A stretch of 64,000 nucleotides of DNA from Micromonospora_G sp044901685. GTDB taxonomy: Bacteria; Actinomycetota; Actinomycetes; Mycobacteriales; Micromonosporaceae. Made by a program: the position numbers and the translations under genes. Positions 7,870-16,560 of the stretch are shown piece after piece; within the stretch, counting starts at the first letter, position 1, and every line of letters begins with the position of its first letter. The stretch covers positions 620,001-684,000 of the forward strand of contig NZ_JBJDPS010000003.1 in assembly GCF_044901685.1 (NCBI RefSeq), given 5' to 3'. Below the pieces are notes generated by a model. That model did no database searches. It was given only the letters and a program-made list of their open reading frames with translations, and was not told where the DNA came from.

Positions 7870-10302
7870 TCAGCTCCCGGGTTCGTCGGGTGCCGGATCC
7901 TCCGGCCGGGTCGCCGGTCCCGGACCCCGGGCCTCGGTCACCGACGCCCGGCGGGCGGGCGCGCGGCCGGGCGGCTGCTGTGGTGCCGGGCCGACCGGAT
8001 GCGGCTCCGGGTTCGCCCTGCTCACCGGCTCGTCACAGGTCACCACGAACCGCTCACCGTGGTGGATCACCTCCACCGACCCGGTCCGGTCGGTGTTGCG
8101 CAGCGCGTACGTCGTCTCCCGCTCGCGTACGTCCACCCGCAGCCGGTGCCCGCGCCAGACCAGTGAGAACTCCAGCCGATCGATCCGGTTCGGCAGCCGG
8201 GGGGCGAACGAGAGGATCTCGCCGTGGTCCCGCATCCCGCCGAACCCGGCGACCAGGGCGATCCAGGCGCCGGCCAGCGAGGCGACGTGCACCCCGTCCC
8301 GGGTGTTCTGGTTCAGGTCGTGCAGGTCCATCAACGCGGCTTCGCCCAGGTAGTCGTGGGCCAGTTCGAGGTGCCCCACCTCGGCGGCGAGGACCGCCTG
8401 GGTGCAGGCGGACAGGGACGAGTCGCGGACCGTACGCCGTTCGTAGTAGGCGAAGTTGCGGGCCTTCTCCTCCGGGGTGAACGCGTCCCCGCGCCAGTGC
8501 ATCGCGAGCACCAGGTCGGACTGCTTCACCACCTGCTTGCGGTACAGGTCGAAGTACGGGTAGTTGAGCAGCAGCGGGTACTTCTCCGGCGGGGTGGCGG
8601 CGAAGTCCCACTCCTGGAGCCGGGTGAACCCGTCCACCTGCTGGTGTACGCCCAACTCCTCGTCGTACGGGACGTGCATCGCGTTTGCCGCGTCGCGCCA
8701 GGCGGCGGTCTCCTCGTCGTCCACGCCGAGCCGCCAGGCGTGGTCGCTGTGCCGGGAGACCGCCTCGGCCGCCGCCAGCAGGTTCCGCTGGGCCATCAGG
8801 TTGGTGTAGACGTTGTCGCTCTTCACGGCGGTGTACTCGTCCGGGCCGGTCATGCCGTCCAGGTGGAAGTGGCCGTCGCGGTCGTGGTGCCCGAGGGAAC
8901 GCCAGAGCCGAGCGGTCTCGACCAGCAGTTCCAGCCCCACCTCCCGCTCGAAGTTCTCGTCGCCGGTGGCCTTGACGTAGCGGCGTACGGCGTCGGCGAT
9001 GTCGGCGGCGATGTGGAACGCGGCCGTCCCCGCCGGCCAGTACGCCGAGCACTCCTGCCCCCGGATCGTCCGCCACGGGAAGGCGGCCCCGTTCAGCCCG
9101 AGGGTCCGGGCCCGTTCCTGGGCCATCGACAGGGTCGAGTGCCGCCACCGGAGCCCGGACGCCACCGCCGACGGCAGGGTGTACGTCAGCACCGGCAGTA
9201 CGAACGTCTCGGTGTCCCAGAAGACGTGCCCGTCGTAGCCCGGACCGGTCAGCCCCTTGGCCGCGATCGGCCGCAGCTCGGCCCGGGCACCGGCCTGGAG
9301 CACGTGGAACAGGCCGAACCGGACCGCCTGCTGCACCTCCGGGTCGCCCTCCACCCGTACGTCCGAGGTGTCCCAGAAGGTGTCCAGGTAGTCGCGCTGC
9401 TCGCGGAGCAGCCCGTCCCAGCCGGAGAAACGGGCACCGGCGAGGGCGGCGCCGACCTGGTCCCGCAGAGCCGGCCGGGAACGTTGGCTGGACCAGCCGT
9501 ACGCGACGTACTTGTCCAGCCGGACCTTCTCCCCGCCGGGTGCGAGGATGCAGGTGACGGTGGTCCGGGCCCAGTCGTCGAAGGTCTCGGTGCTCAGCGT
9601 GGTGCGCTCCGGCCCCTCGAGCTCGTGCCCCATCGCGGCGGCGAGCCGCAGTCCGCTGGCCCGGGTGCGGTGGATCAGCAGACCGCCGTCCTCCAGCGCC
9701 AGGTGCTCCTCGGCCTCCAGCGGGGACTCCAGCACCGCCGCGACCCGGGGGTCCCGGCTCTGTGCCGGCAGCACCTCGTTGGCGACCAGTTCCGACTGCA
9801 CGATCAGTCGCAGCGGCTCGTCGACCGCCTCCACCTCGTACCGGATCGCGGCCACCGAGCGTTGGGTGAACGAGACCAGCCGGGTGCTGCGGATCCGGAC
9901 CCGTTTGCCGGCCGGCGAGCGCCAGGTCACCGACCGGTGCAGGGTGCCGGCACGCAGGTCGAGCACCCGTTCGTGGTCGAGCAGTTCGCCGTAGCGGACA
10001 TCGAACGGCTCGTCGTCGACCAGCAGCCGGATCAGCTTGCCGTTGGTGACGTTGACGATCGTCTGGCCGGACTCGGGGAATCCGTACCCGGCCTCGGCGT
10101 ACGGCAGCGGCCGTAGCTCGAAGAACGAGTTCAGGTACGTACCGGGCAGCCCGTGCGGCTCGCCCTCGTCCAGGTTGCCGCGCAGTCCGATGTGCCCGTT
10201 GGCGAGCGCGAACACCGACTCCGCCTGGGCCAGCACGTCCACGTCGAGCCGGGTCTCCCGGATGTGCCAGGGCTCGACCGGGTAGGCCCGTTCGCGGATC
10301 AT
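7870..10302 (-). CDS. Glycoside hydrolase family 65 sugar phosphorylase (trehalose/kojibiose/maltose type)
   Basis: 810 residues, the usual size for family 65. The N-terminal super-sandwich domain is followed by an (alpha/alpha)6 barrel. The catalytic acid is readable as Glu489 in TGPDEYTAV. The phosphate-loop-like segment and the substrate-recognition run WDFAATPPEKYPLL lie further on. These enzymes cleave a disaccharide with phosphate to give glucose and beta-glucose-1-phosphate. The ATG overlaps the stop of the beta-phosphoglucomutase gene (ATGA), so the phosphorolysis product can be fed straight into glycolysis. Trehalose, kojibiose and maltose cannot be separated by eye. The C-terminal ~60 residues are Pro/Ala/Arg-rich and look dispensable. 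Confidence 0.9.
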   Translation of the reverse strand: MIRERAYPVEPWHIRETRLDVDVLAQAESVFALANGHIGLRGNLDEGEPHGLPGTYLNSFFELRPLPYAEAGYGFPESGQTIVNVTNGKLIRLLVDDEPFDVRYGELLDHERVLDLRAGTLHRSVTWRSPAGKRVRIRSTRLVSFTQRSVAAIRYEVEAVDEPLRLIVQSELVANEVLPAQSRDPRVAAVLESPLEAEEHLALEDGGLLIHRTRASGLRLAAAMGHELEGPERTTLSTETFDDWARTTVTCILAPGGEKVRLDKYVAYGWSSQRSRPALRDQVGAALAGARFSGWDGLLREQRDYLDTFWDTSDVRVEGDPEVQQAVRFGLFHVLQAGARAELRPIAAKGLTGPGYDGHVFWDTETFVLPVLTYTLPSAVASGLRWRHSTLSMAQERARTLGLNGAAFPWRTIRGQECSAYWPAGTAAFHIAADIADAVRRYVKATGDENFEREVGLELLVETARLWRSLGHHDRDGHFHLDGMTGPDEYTAVKSDNVYTNLMAQRNLLAAAEAVSRHSDHAWRLGVDDEETAAWRDAANAMHVPYDEELGVHQQVDGFTRLQEWDFAATPPEKYPLLLNYPYFDLYRKQVVKQSDLVLAMHWRGDAFTPEEKARNFAYYERRTVRDSSLSACTQAVLAAEVGHLELAHDYLGEAALMDLHDLNQNTRDGVHVASLAGAWIALVAGFGGMRDHGEILSFAPRLPNRIDRLEFSLVWRGHRLRVDVRERETTYALRNTDRTGSVEVIHHGERFVVTCDEPVSRANPEPHPVGPAPQQPPGRAPARRASVTEARGPGPATRPEDPAPDEPGS

Positions 10303-11051
10303 CGGGCCTCGTCCCCGGTGAGCAACTCGGCCAGGTCGGTGACGACGGTGTCGGCACCGTGGGCCCGCAGCGCCTCGGCCTGCCCGACCCGGTCGACCCC
10401 GACCACGTGGCCGAACCCGCCGGCCCGGCCCGCCTCGACCCCGGCCAGCGCGTCCTCGAAGACCGCGGCCTGGTCGGGTTTGACCCCGAGCAGTTCGGCT
10501 GCGGCCAGGAAGGTGTCCGGGTACGGCTTGCCGCGCAGTCCCCTGCGCGCCGCGACGATCCCGTCGACCCTCACTTCGAGCAGGTCTTCGAGACCGGCGG
10601 AGGCGACCACGTCCCGGCAGTTGGCGCTGGCCGAGACGACCGCCCGGCGCAGGCCGGCCCGGGCGGCGGCCCGCAGGTACGCCACCGAACCGTCGTAGAC
10701 CTGGACGCCGTCGGTGTGGATCCGCCGGAGCAGGATCTCGTTCTTCCGGTTGCCGACGCCGTTGACCGTGTTCGCCTCGGGCGGGTCGTCCGGGTCGCCC
10801 TCGGGCAGCACGATGTCCCGCGAGGCGAGGAACGTACGGACACCGTCGGCCCGGGGACGGCCGTCGACGTACCGGTTGTAGTCCGGCCCGGGGTCGTACG
10901 GCTGGAACCGTTCGTGGTGGTCGGCGGCCCACCGGCGGAGGAACGCGTCGAAGGTCTCGGCCCAGGCGGCGTTGTGGACCCGGGCGGTCTGGGTCAGCAC
11001 ACCGTCGAGGTCGAAGAGGCAGGCGGTCACATGAGCGGGTAGGCCCAGCAC
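10299..11051 (-). CDS. pgmB: Beta-phosphoglucomutase (HAD superfamily)
   Basis: 250 residues with the HAD nucleophile motif FDLDGVLTQTA (Asp14 phosphorylated, Asp16 acid/base), the T/S motif VVSASANC and the metal-binding FEDALAGVEAG motif. The cap region has the RADGVRTFLASR and GNRKNEI segments typical of actinobacterial pgmB. It converts beta-glucose-1-phosphate to glucose-6-phosphate in the cytoplasm. It is upstream of and coupled to the family 65 phosphorylase, the standard pairing. Frames further upstream lack a ribosome site; the first codon used is at 11051. Confidence 0.92.
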   Translation of the reverse strand: MLGLPAHVTACLFDLDGVLTQTARVHNAAWAETFDAFLRRWAADHHERFQPYDPGPDYNRYVDGRPRADGVRTFLASRDIVLPEGDPDDPPEANTVNGVGNRKNEILLRRIHTDGVQVYDGSVAYLRAAARAGLRRAVVSASANCRDVVASAGLEDLLEVRVDGIVAARRGLRGKPYPDTFLAAAELLGVKPDQAAVFEDALAGVEAGRAGGFGHVVGVDRVGQAEALRAHGADTVVTDLAELLTGDEAR

Positions 11052-11124
11052 ATCATCAACTTATCCGGGTGGACGGGCCGGATAAACGTCTTTGCCGCAC
11101 GTGGTTGCCCGACCGTGCCCGACG

Positions 11125-11589
11125 TCACCGTGTGCGCAGGGTCCAGACCACGGTCATCTCGGCGGTGGGCTCGCCCGCGTCGGTGCCGATCTCCACCAGC
11201 ACCGGGAACTCGGGCCGGGTGCCGCCGTCGAACTCGGCGATCACCTCGGTCGCCGGGCGACCGAGCCGGGCGACCGCCCGGACCGGCCCCATGGCGAGTT
11301 TCCGGTAGCGGATGTCGGCGGTGACGGCGAGCGGCACCGCACGGTCGAGCAGGTTGCCGAAGGCGGCCAGCACCACCGCGCCGGACGCGGTCTCGCCGAG
11401 GGTGAACAGCGCCCCGGCGTGCGGGCCGCCGACGTGGTTGTGGGTGGCCGGCGCGTCCGGGAGCCGGACGGTCGACCGGACGCCGGCGGCGCCGTCCGGG
11501 GCGATCTCGACAAATTCGAAGCCGAGGGTACGGGCGAACGGCACCGCTTCGAGCATTCCGGCGGCGATCTGACGCGAATCGATGGTCAT
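11125..11589 (-). CDS. Hotdog-fold thioesterase (DUF4442-like)
   Basis: 154 residues with the hotdog layout: a helix, then the HNHVGGPHAGALFTLGETASG segment that holds the active-site region, and a beta-sheet core with DIRYRKLAMGPV. DUF4442/YiiD-type members are assumed to hydrolyse acyl-CoA thioesters. No neighbour indicates the acyl chain. It is separate from the phosphorylase operon by 73 bp. Confidence 0.75.
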   Translation of the reverse strand: MTIDSRQIAAGMLEAVPFARTLGFEFVEIAPDGAAGVRSTVRLPDAPATHNHVGGPHAGALFTLGETASGAVVLAAFGNLLDRAVPLAVTADIRYRKLAMGPVRAVARLGRPATEVIAEFDGGTRPEFPVLVEIGTDAGEPTAEMTVVWTLRTR

Positions 11590-11633
11590 GGAGCGGATGT
11601 TACTCGTTGGTAACTTGCCTCGGCAATGGCCCG

Positions 11634-12629
11634 TCAGAGGTTGGCGATGGTCCGCAGGATCTCGGCGTAGAAGTTCCCCTCGATGCTGCGGAAAAGCGCA
11701 AAGTCCTGCCCCGGGCTGCCGAAGAACGGGCGCAGCGTCCAGGCGAGTTGGGTGCCGACAAAACCGAAGAGCAGGATCCAGATGTAGAGCAGGGTCATGC
11801 TCGCCGGCCGTTGACCGGAACCGGTCTCCCGGGCCGCCGGCTGTGGGCGGTAGAACCCACCCGGCGGGAACGTGTGCACCGGCGGGTACGGCTGGACCGC
11901 CACCGGCGCCGGCACGACCTGCGGAGCCGCCGCCGCGACCGGAACGGGTACGGCGACCGGCGCCGTACCGTCACCGTTGACCGCGCCGACCGTGGCCGGC
12001 ACGGGCTGGGCCACGACCGGCTGCGCCGGGACACCGTCGGCGGGCACCGGCGTGCCGGTCGTCGCCTGGACCGGGGCGGTTGTCGGAGCCGTCGCCGAGG
12101 TCGCCACCAGTGCCGGCTGGGCCGGAGCGAGCAGGCCGTGTTCGTTGAGCACCTGCATGCCGCCGGTCAGGAACTTCAGGCCGACGAAGGCGGAGAGGGT
12201 CAGGATCGCCACGTTCAGCAGCTTGAAGAAGCCGTAGTCCGGCGCGGTGATCAGGAAGAAGAGGCTGATCGGCGCGAACGCCACCGCCAGCATCGCGGTG
12301 ACCGTGATCGCGACCATCACCATCGACAGCGCCTGGCGTACCGACAGGCGGGCGCCGAAGACCAGGTTGAACAGGTAGAGCGTGGGCAGGCAGATCGCCA
12401 GCGTGACCAGGAAGAGCAGTGGCAGCTTCACCGCCGAGGTGAGCGCCATCAGGAAACTGTGGAACGCTCCGAGCACCGCGCCGTAGCAGGCCAGGGCGAT
12501 CGCGGAGGCCGCGAGCATCTTGCCGGTCAGCGCGTTGAGGTCCCGGTCCTCGACCACCTGCTGCCAGATGCCGTGTCGATCGCGGAGAATGCGCTCGATC
12601 ACGAGCGGGCCGGAGCCGTCGGTTGCCAC
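11634..12629 (-). CDS. Polytopic membrane protein with Pro/Ala-rich linker, unknown
   Basis: 331 residues. A short cytoplasmic start (IERILRDRHGIWQQVVEDRD) precedes four hydrophobic segments (about 35-170), then a long Ala/Pro/Val-rich linker (180-275) and one more membrane helix before FGSPGQDFALFRSIEGNFY. The pattern occurs in actinobacterial proteins that are sometimes called WH2-domain-like, but I see no functional motif. GTG 12629 is preferred because GAAGGGAACC lies 5-8 bp upstream; an ATG at 12662 is in frame but has no site. Downstream of the MalK-type gene on the same strand with an 89-bp gap, so co-transcription is possible. Confidence 0.75.
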   Translation of the reverse strand: MATDGSGPLVIERILRDRHGIWQQVVEDRDLNALTGKMLAASAIALACYGAVLGAFHSFLMALTSAVKLPLLFLVTLAICLPTLYLFNLVFGARLSVRQALSMVMVAITVTAMLAVAFAPISLFFLITAPDYGFFKLLNVAILTLSAFVGLKFLTGGMQVLNEHGLLAPAQPALVATSATAPTTAPVQATTGTPVPADGVPAQPVVAQPVPATVGAVNGDGTAPVAVPVPVAAAAPQVVPAPVAVQPYPPVHTFPPGGFYRPQPAARETGSGQRPASMTLLYIWILLFGFVGTQLAWTLRPFFGSPGQDFALFRSIEGNFYAEILRTIANL

Positions 12630-12718
12630 GGATGGTTCCCTTCGATGGGCGAGTACTTCCATATGCGTACTTCGCTGGGCGCGTACGGAGCGTATTGACG
12701 CTAGGCGGTGAACCCGTC

Positions 12719-14041
12719 TCAGCGCCACCCCACATCGATGCGGTCGCCACGTTCGTCGAAGAAGTGCAGGGCGTCCATCCGTACGGAGATCGCCAGTGGG
12801 TGCCCCGCCGCCACCGCCGGGTACGGCGCCAGGCGTACCGCCAGTTCGGCCGGTCGCCGGTGATGGCGGCCGGGATCGTTGAGCACGCTGGTCCGCGCCC
12901 CGGGGCGGACCGTCTCCCGGGCCTGGTCGGACTGGTTCGGCACGGTGGCCCGGCCGGTCAGACGCTGTACGGCGTGCCCGAACCGGCGCAGCCGACTGCC
13001 CGGCTGGTTCTGCCCGCGTGCCGGGCCGCCGAGTTCGTCGACGACGATCGCGGTCGCGCCGATGTCGAGAAAGGCCAACGACTCGTGCCCGTGGTGCTCC
13101 AGGTAGCGGATCCGTCCCTGGAGCACGTGGCCGGGAGCGTCCGGCGCGACCGGGCTGAGCGCCTCGGCCCGCATCCCCACCACGATCCGCTCGCCGTGGT
13201 AGTGCGCCACCGCCCGGGACCGGATGTCGTCCCACGGCAGGTAGAGCGCCTGCTCACCGAGAGTTAGGGTGACGTACCGGTCGAGGTGGACGTAGACCGA
13301 CGCCTCCAGCAGGTTCATCCGGGGGCTGCCGAGGAATGCCGCGACGTAGAGCGTGGCCGGTCGGCCGTAGACCTGGGTGGGGGTACCGACGTCCTGGAGC
13401 ACCCCCTTGCGCATGATCGCCACCCGGTCGGCCATGGTCAGTGCCTCGGCCTGGTCGTGGGTGACGTAGATGGTGCTCACCCCGAGTTCCCGGACCAGCC
13501 CGGAGATCTCCGCGCGCAACTCCGCCCGCAGTCCGCTGTCGAGATTGGACAACGGCTCGTCCATCAGGAACAGCCCCGGGCGGCGTACGATCGCGCGTCC
13601 CATCGCGACCCGCTGCCGCTGCCCACCGGAGAGCTGGCTGGGCTTGCGGGCCAGTACGTCGCCGATGCCCAGGGCGCTGGCCACGTCGTTGACCCGCTCG
13701 CCTCGTGGCGCCGGCTCGACCCCGGAGAGCCGCAGCGGGAAGGCGATGTTGTCGCCCACCGTCATGTGCGGGTAGAGCGCGAAGTCCTGGAACACCATGG
13801 CGATCCGGCGGTCCCGGGGCGGCAGGTCGTTCGCCAGCTCGCCGTCGAGCAGGATCGCCCCGCTGCTCGGCTCCTCGAGCCCGGCGACCATCCGGAGCAC
13901 GGTGGACTTACCGCAACCCGACGGGCCGAGCAGCACCATGAATTCACCGTCGTTGACGTCGAGGTTGACACTGTCGACCGCGATCGTCCCGTCGGCAAAA
14001 ACCTTTGTCACGTCCTTGAGCGCGACGGTTGTCACCGTCAC
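12719..14041 (-). CDS. Carbohydrate ABC transporter ATP-binding protein (MalK/UgpC/MsiK type)
   Basis: 440 residues. Walker A GPSGCGKST is at 39-47, followed by the Q-loop VFQDFALYPHM, the LSGGQRQRVAMGRAIVR signature and Walker B LFLMDEP. The C-terminal half is the TOBE-like regulatory domain, enlarged by about 60 residues with an insertion of charged sequence (GQNQPGSRLRRFGHAVQRL) compared with the common ~370-residue MalK. It energises uptake of sugars across the membrane. No permease or binding protein is adjacent, which fits an MsiK-like multi-system ATPase. The nearby GH65/pgmB pair suggests a disaccharide substrate. Confidence 0.88.
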   Translation of the reverse strand: MTVTTVALKDVTKVFADGTIAVDSVNLDVNDGEFMVLLGPSGCGKSTVLRMVAGLEEPSSGAILLDGELANDLPPRDRRIAMVFQDFALYPHMTVGDNIAFPLRLSGVEPAPRGERVNDVASALGIGDVLARKPSQLSGGQRQRVAMGRAIVRRPGLFLMDEPLSNLDSGLRAELRAEISGLVRELGVSTIYVTHDQAEALTMADRVAIMRKGVLQDVGTPTQVYGRPATLYVAAFLGSPRMNLLEASVYVHLDRYVTLTLGEQALYLPWDDIRSRAVAHYHGERIVVGMRAEALSPVAPDAPGHVLQGRIRYLEHHGHESLAFLDIGATAIVVDELGGPARGQNQPGSRLRRFGHAVQRLTGRATVPNQSDQARETVRPGARTSVLNDPGRHHRRPAELAVRLAPYPAVAAGHPLAISVRMDALHFFDERGDRIDVGWR

Positions 14042-14192
14042 CTCCCCGCAGCATCGAGCCGGCCCCCGAGATGACTGTGACGAGGATCATCGCCTACGCC
14101 CATCGGGTAAACGTGCCATGCTCAGACCGTGACGGTTTGGTAACTCGTCCGCAAAGGCGTTCTGCTAACCCTGGTGTGTCGACTCAGGACGG

Positions 14193-16208
14193 TCAGCGGC
14201 GGCGCGCCACCCACGGCTCGGCCGCGTCGGCGACGCCCATCGCGGTCAGCCCGGTCAGCCCGGACTCGGTGCCGAACTCCCGGTGCCGGGGCAGTCCGGA
14301 CCACTGCATCCCGCCGCCGCGCAGGAAGTACTCCAGCCCCGGGTCCCAGGTGTGCCCGTCGGATCGACGCTGGTAGACGTACCCGAGCGGGTGGGTCCGG
14401 TAGATCAGGCCACCGTCGCGGCGGACCCGGTCGAGCAGGCCCCGGTCGATCGAGCGGGGCACCGGCCGCCAGCCGCCGACCTGTTCCAGGTCGCCCCGGC
14501 TGATCAGCATCGTGCCGCCGGCGACCACCGAGACGTACTCCTCGATCACCCCGGCGTCGCGCCGTACGGTGGTGTCGAGCGTTTGCAGGTAGACGAACTC
14601 CGCACCCTTGCCGACCAGGGCGGCACCGGAGTAGTGCCGGGCCAGCACCAGGTCCCAGACGTGCTCCGGGCCGTAGGTGTCGTCGTCGTCGAACTTGGTG
14701 ACCAGGCTGCCCCGGGCACGGGCGGTGGCGGCACCGATCGCCTCGCCGAAGCCGTGCTCCGGCGGCAGGGTCATGATCTCGATCGGTCGTGAGCTGCGGG
14801 CCACCCTGGCCCGCAGCTCGGCCGGCAGTTCCACCCCGTGCAGGCAGAGCACGATCTCCAGGTTGGGGTACGTCTGCGCCTCGATGGCACTGACCACCTC
14901 GACCACGTGCTGGATCCGCTTGGTGACCAGCAACGCGCTGACCGACGGCACCTGGACCAGGCTCGGGAAGGTGTCGGCGGTCAGTCGGGGCAGCGCGAAC
15001 CCGCTGGCGTGCAGACGCATCGCCGAACGCCGGAGGGCGACCGTCCGCACCTCCCACTCCAGGTCCTGCTCACCGCGACCGGGCAGATCCGCCCGGAGAC
15101 CGTCGCGGACCTCGTCGGCGAGATGCGCCCCGACCGCGTCCGGCAGGTCCGGTACGTGCACCAGCAGCCCGGCCAGGATCAGGTGCACCAGGAACGCGGC
15201 CTCGGCGACCGGGTGCCTCGCCGGGACCCGCGCGCAGTGCACCACACCGGTCGTGGCCAGCGCGGTCAGCGCCTCCTCGTCCAGCCACGGCCGGTCGATC
15301 CGGCCGACGCGGAGCACCCCGTCCGGGCCGGCGAGCCGGTAGCCCCACCCGTCCTCGGCATCGGTGAAGGTCAGCTCGGCCCGGCCGGCGGAGGCACCGA
15401 AGGGTCCGTAGCGGCCGGTGACGACCGCCTGTTCGAGGTCGACCAGGACGGTCGCGGGACGTCCCGCCGTCCCGGCGCCGTACCCCCCGGCCGCCAGCGT
15501 CGTCGCGTAGAGGTCGGACGGCCGCGGCGCGGCGACCGTGGTGGCGTCGGCGCCGACCACGCTGGTCTCGGTCGCGGCCGGCGGCTCCAGCGGCGCCGGC
15601 TCGCCGGTCGCGGTGAGCACCAGGTCGTGCGCCCGGATGTCGTTGTTCGGCGGCAGCGCGCCGGAGACCGTGGTGACGTTCTGTCCCGGACCGAGCCAGG
15701 TCGGCAACACGTCCTGTGCGGCGACATCGGCGCTCGCCGTGCGGGGCATCGGCCGGATCGGGGTGAGCAGCGGGATGATCGCGGCGACCACGGTCCGCAG
15801 CGGGGCGGACCACTTCAGCTCGATCTCGACCACCGCGCGGCCCCGCGCCGCCCGGGGCAACCGGACCTGATGGGTGAGTACGTGCCGCAGCGGCCCGAGC
15901 CGACCGGACCACCCACCCTCGGGGATCCGCCAGTTGTCCACCTCGACGGTCAACCGACGCACCTGGACCAGGGAGAACGGGTGACCGAGCAGTTGGCGGA
16001 GCCAGTCGACGGACTCCGCCGCGACGGCCATCCGGACCACCCGGTCGCCGGGCTGCGGTCCGGTCCGTCCCCGGGGTCGCCGGCCCGGCAGCTCGGTCAG
16101 ACCGGATGCCACCATTCCGCTGGGCCAGCGTCGGCGGCGCAGACCCGGTCGGTCACCAACGACCAACCGCCAGCGGCCAAACTTCTCCGACGCTTCCTCG
16201 CTCGACAA
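14193..16208 (-). CDS. Large GT2-family glycosyltransferase with N-terminal accessory region
   Basis: 671 residues. The first ~330 residues are a variable region with beta-rich, Ala-rich sequence. The GT-A core follows, with SVSALLVTKRIQHVVEVVSA, the acidic metal site TKFDDDDTYGPEHVWDL (DXD-type) and an acceptor-side region around DRGLLDRVRRDGG. The proposed TTG start at 16208 follows GGAGAGAGGGACC; longer upstream frames are weaker. It is divergent from the next GT2 gene across a 352-bp gap. The donor and acceptor sugars are not readable. It is probably part of the adjacent surface-polymer locus. Confidence 0.75.
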   Translation of the reverse strand: MSSEEASEKFGRWRLVVGDRPGLRRRRWPSGMVASGLTELPGRRPRGRTGPQPGDRVVRMAVAAESVDWLRQLLGHPFSLVQVRRLTVEVDNWRIPEGGWSGRLGPLRHVLTHQVRLPRAARGRAVVEIELKWSAPLRTVVAAIIPLLTPIRPMPRTASADVAAQDVLPTWLGPGQNVTTVSGALPPNNDIRAHDLVLTATGEPAPLEPPAATETSVVGADATTVAAPRPSDLYATTLAAGGYGAGTAGRPATVLVDLEQAVVTGRYGPFGASAGRAELTFTDAEDGWGYRLAGPDGVLRVGRIDRPWLDEEALTALATTGVVHCARVPARHPVAEAAFLVHLILAGLLVHVPDLPDAVGAHLADEVRDGLRADLPGRGEQDLEWEVRTVALRRSAMRLHASGFALPRLTADTFPSLVQVPSVSALLVTKRIQHVVEVVSAIEAQTYPNLEIVLCLHGVELPAELRARVARSSRPIEIMTLPPEHGFGEAIGAATARARGSLVTKFDDDDTYGPEHVWDLVLARHYSGAALVGKGAEFVYLQTLDTTVRRDAGVIEEYVSVVAGGTMLISRGDLEQVGGWRPVPRSIDRGLLDRVRRDGGLIYRTHPLGYVYQRRSDGHTWDPGLEYFLRGGGMQWSGLPRHREFGTESGLTGLTAMGVADAAEPWVARRR

Positions 16209-16560
16209 GACCCGGTCCCTCTCTCCGTCGGGTGGCGACTGAGGGCGGAATCGCCCGCAACTGTCCGTGACGTCGGACAGACACCGCCACAACCGTACTG
16301 ACGACCTCGAAACTTCCACGATAGTCGCTGAAAAGCCTACGGGCCGGTCGGGGCCACGAGCTAAAGCCGAATCACACCCCCTCCTCACCACGTCTTAACC
16401 AACTGTTCGTCACCGTCGTCCGGTACCGCAGGGAGAAGCCAGATCGTCACCGTGCGTTACGTTGACGACGGTTTTCCCGGCTGTGACGCGGAGCCGGCGA
16501 AAGCCGTCGACCGGAGAGCACCGACCGGTGGATCAGCGACTCGTCGTTAGACTGTGGCTC
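16209..16560. other. Divergent promoter region between two glycosyltransferase genes
   Basis: 352 bp without a convincing gene. An inverted repeat CTGTCCG-tgacgt-CGGACAG lies at 16261-16280, inside the 5' leader of the leftward gene, and could be an operator or a hairpin. In-frame extensions of both flanking genes enter this gap (for the rightward gene a TTG at 16462) but show no ribosome sites. I saw no clear -10/-35 pair. Confidence 0.5.

Noticed and set aside
16462..16560. TTG 16462 as start of the GT2 gene
   Set aside because: No ribosome site and poorly conserved-looking sequence before residue 34; GTG 16561 is at least equally good.
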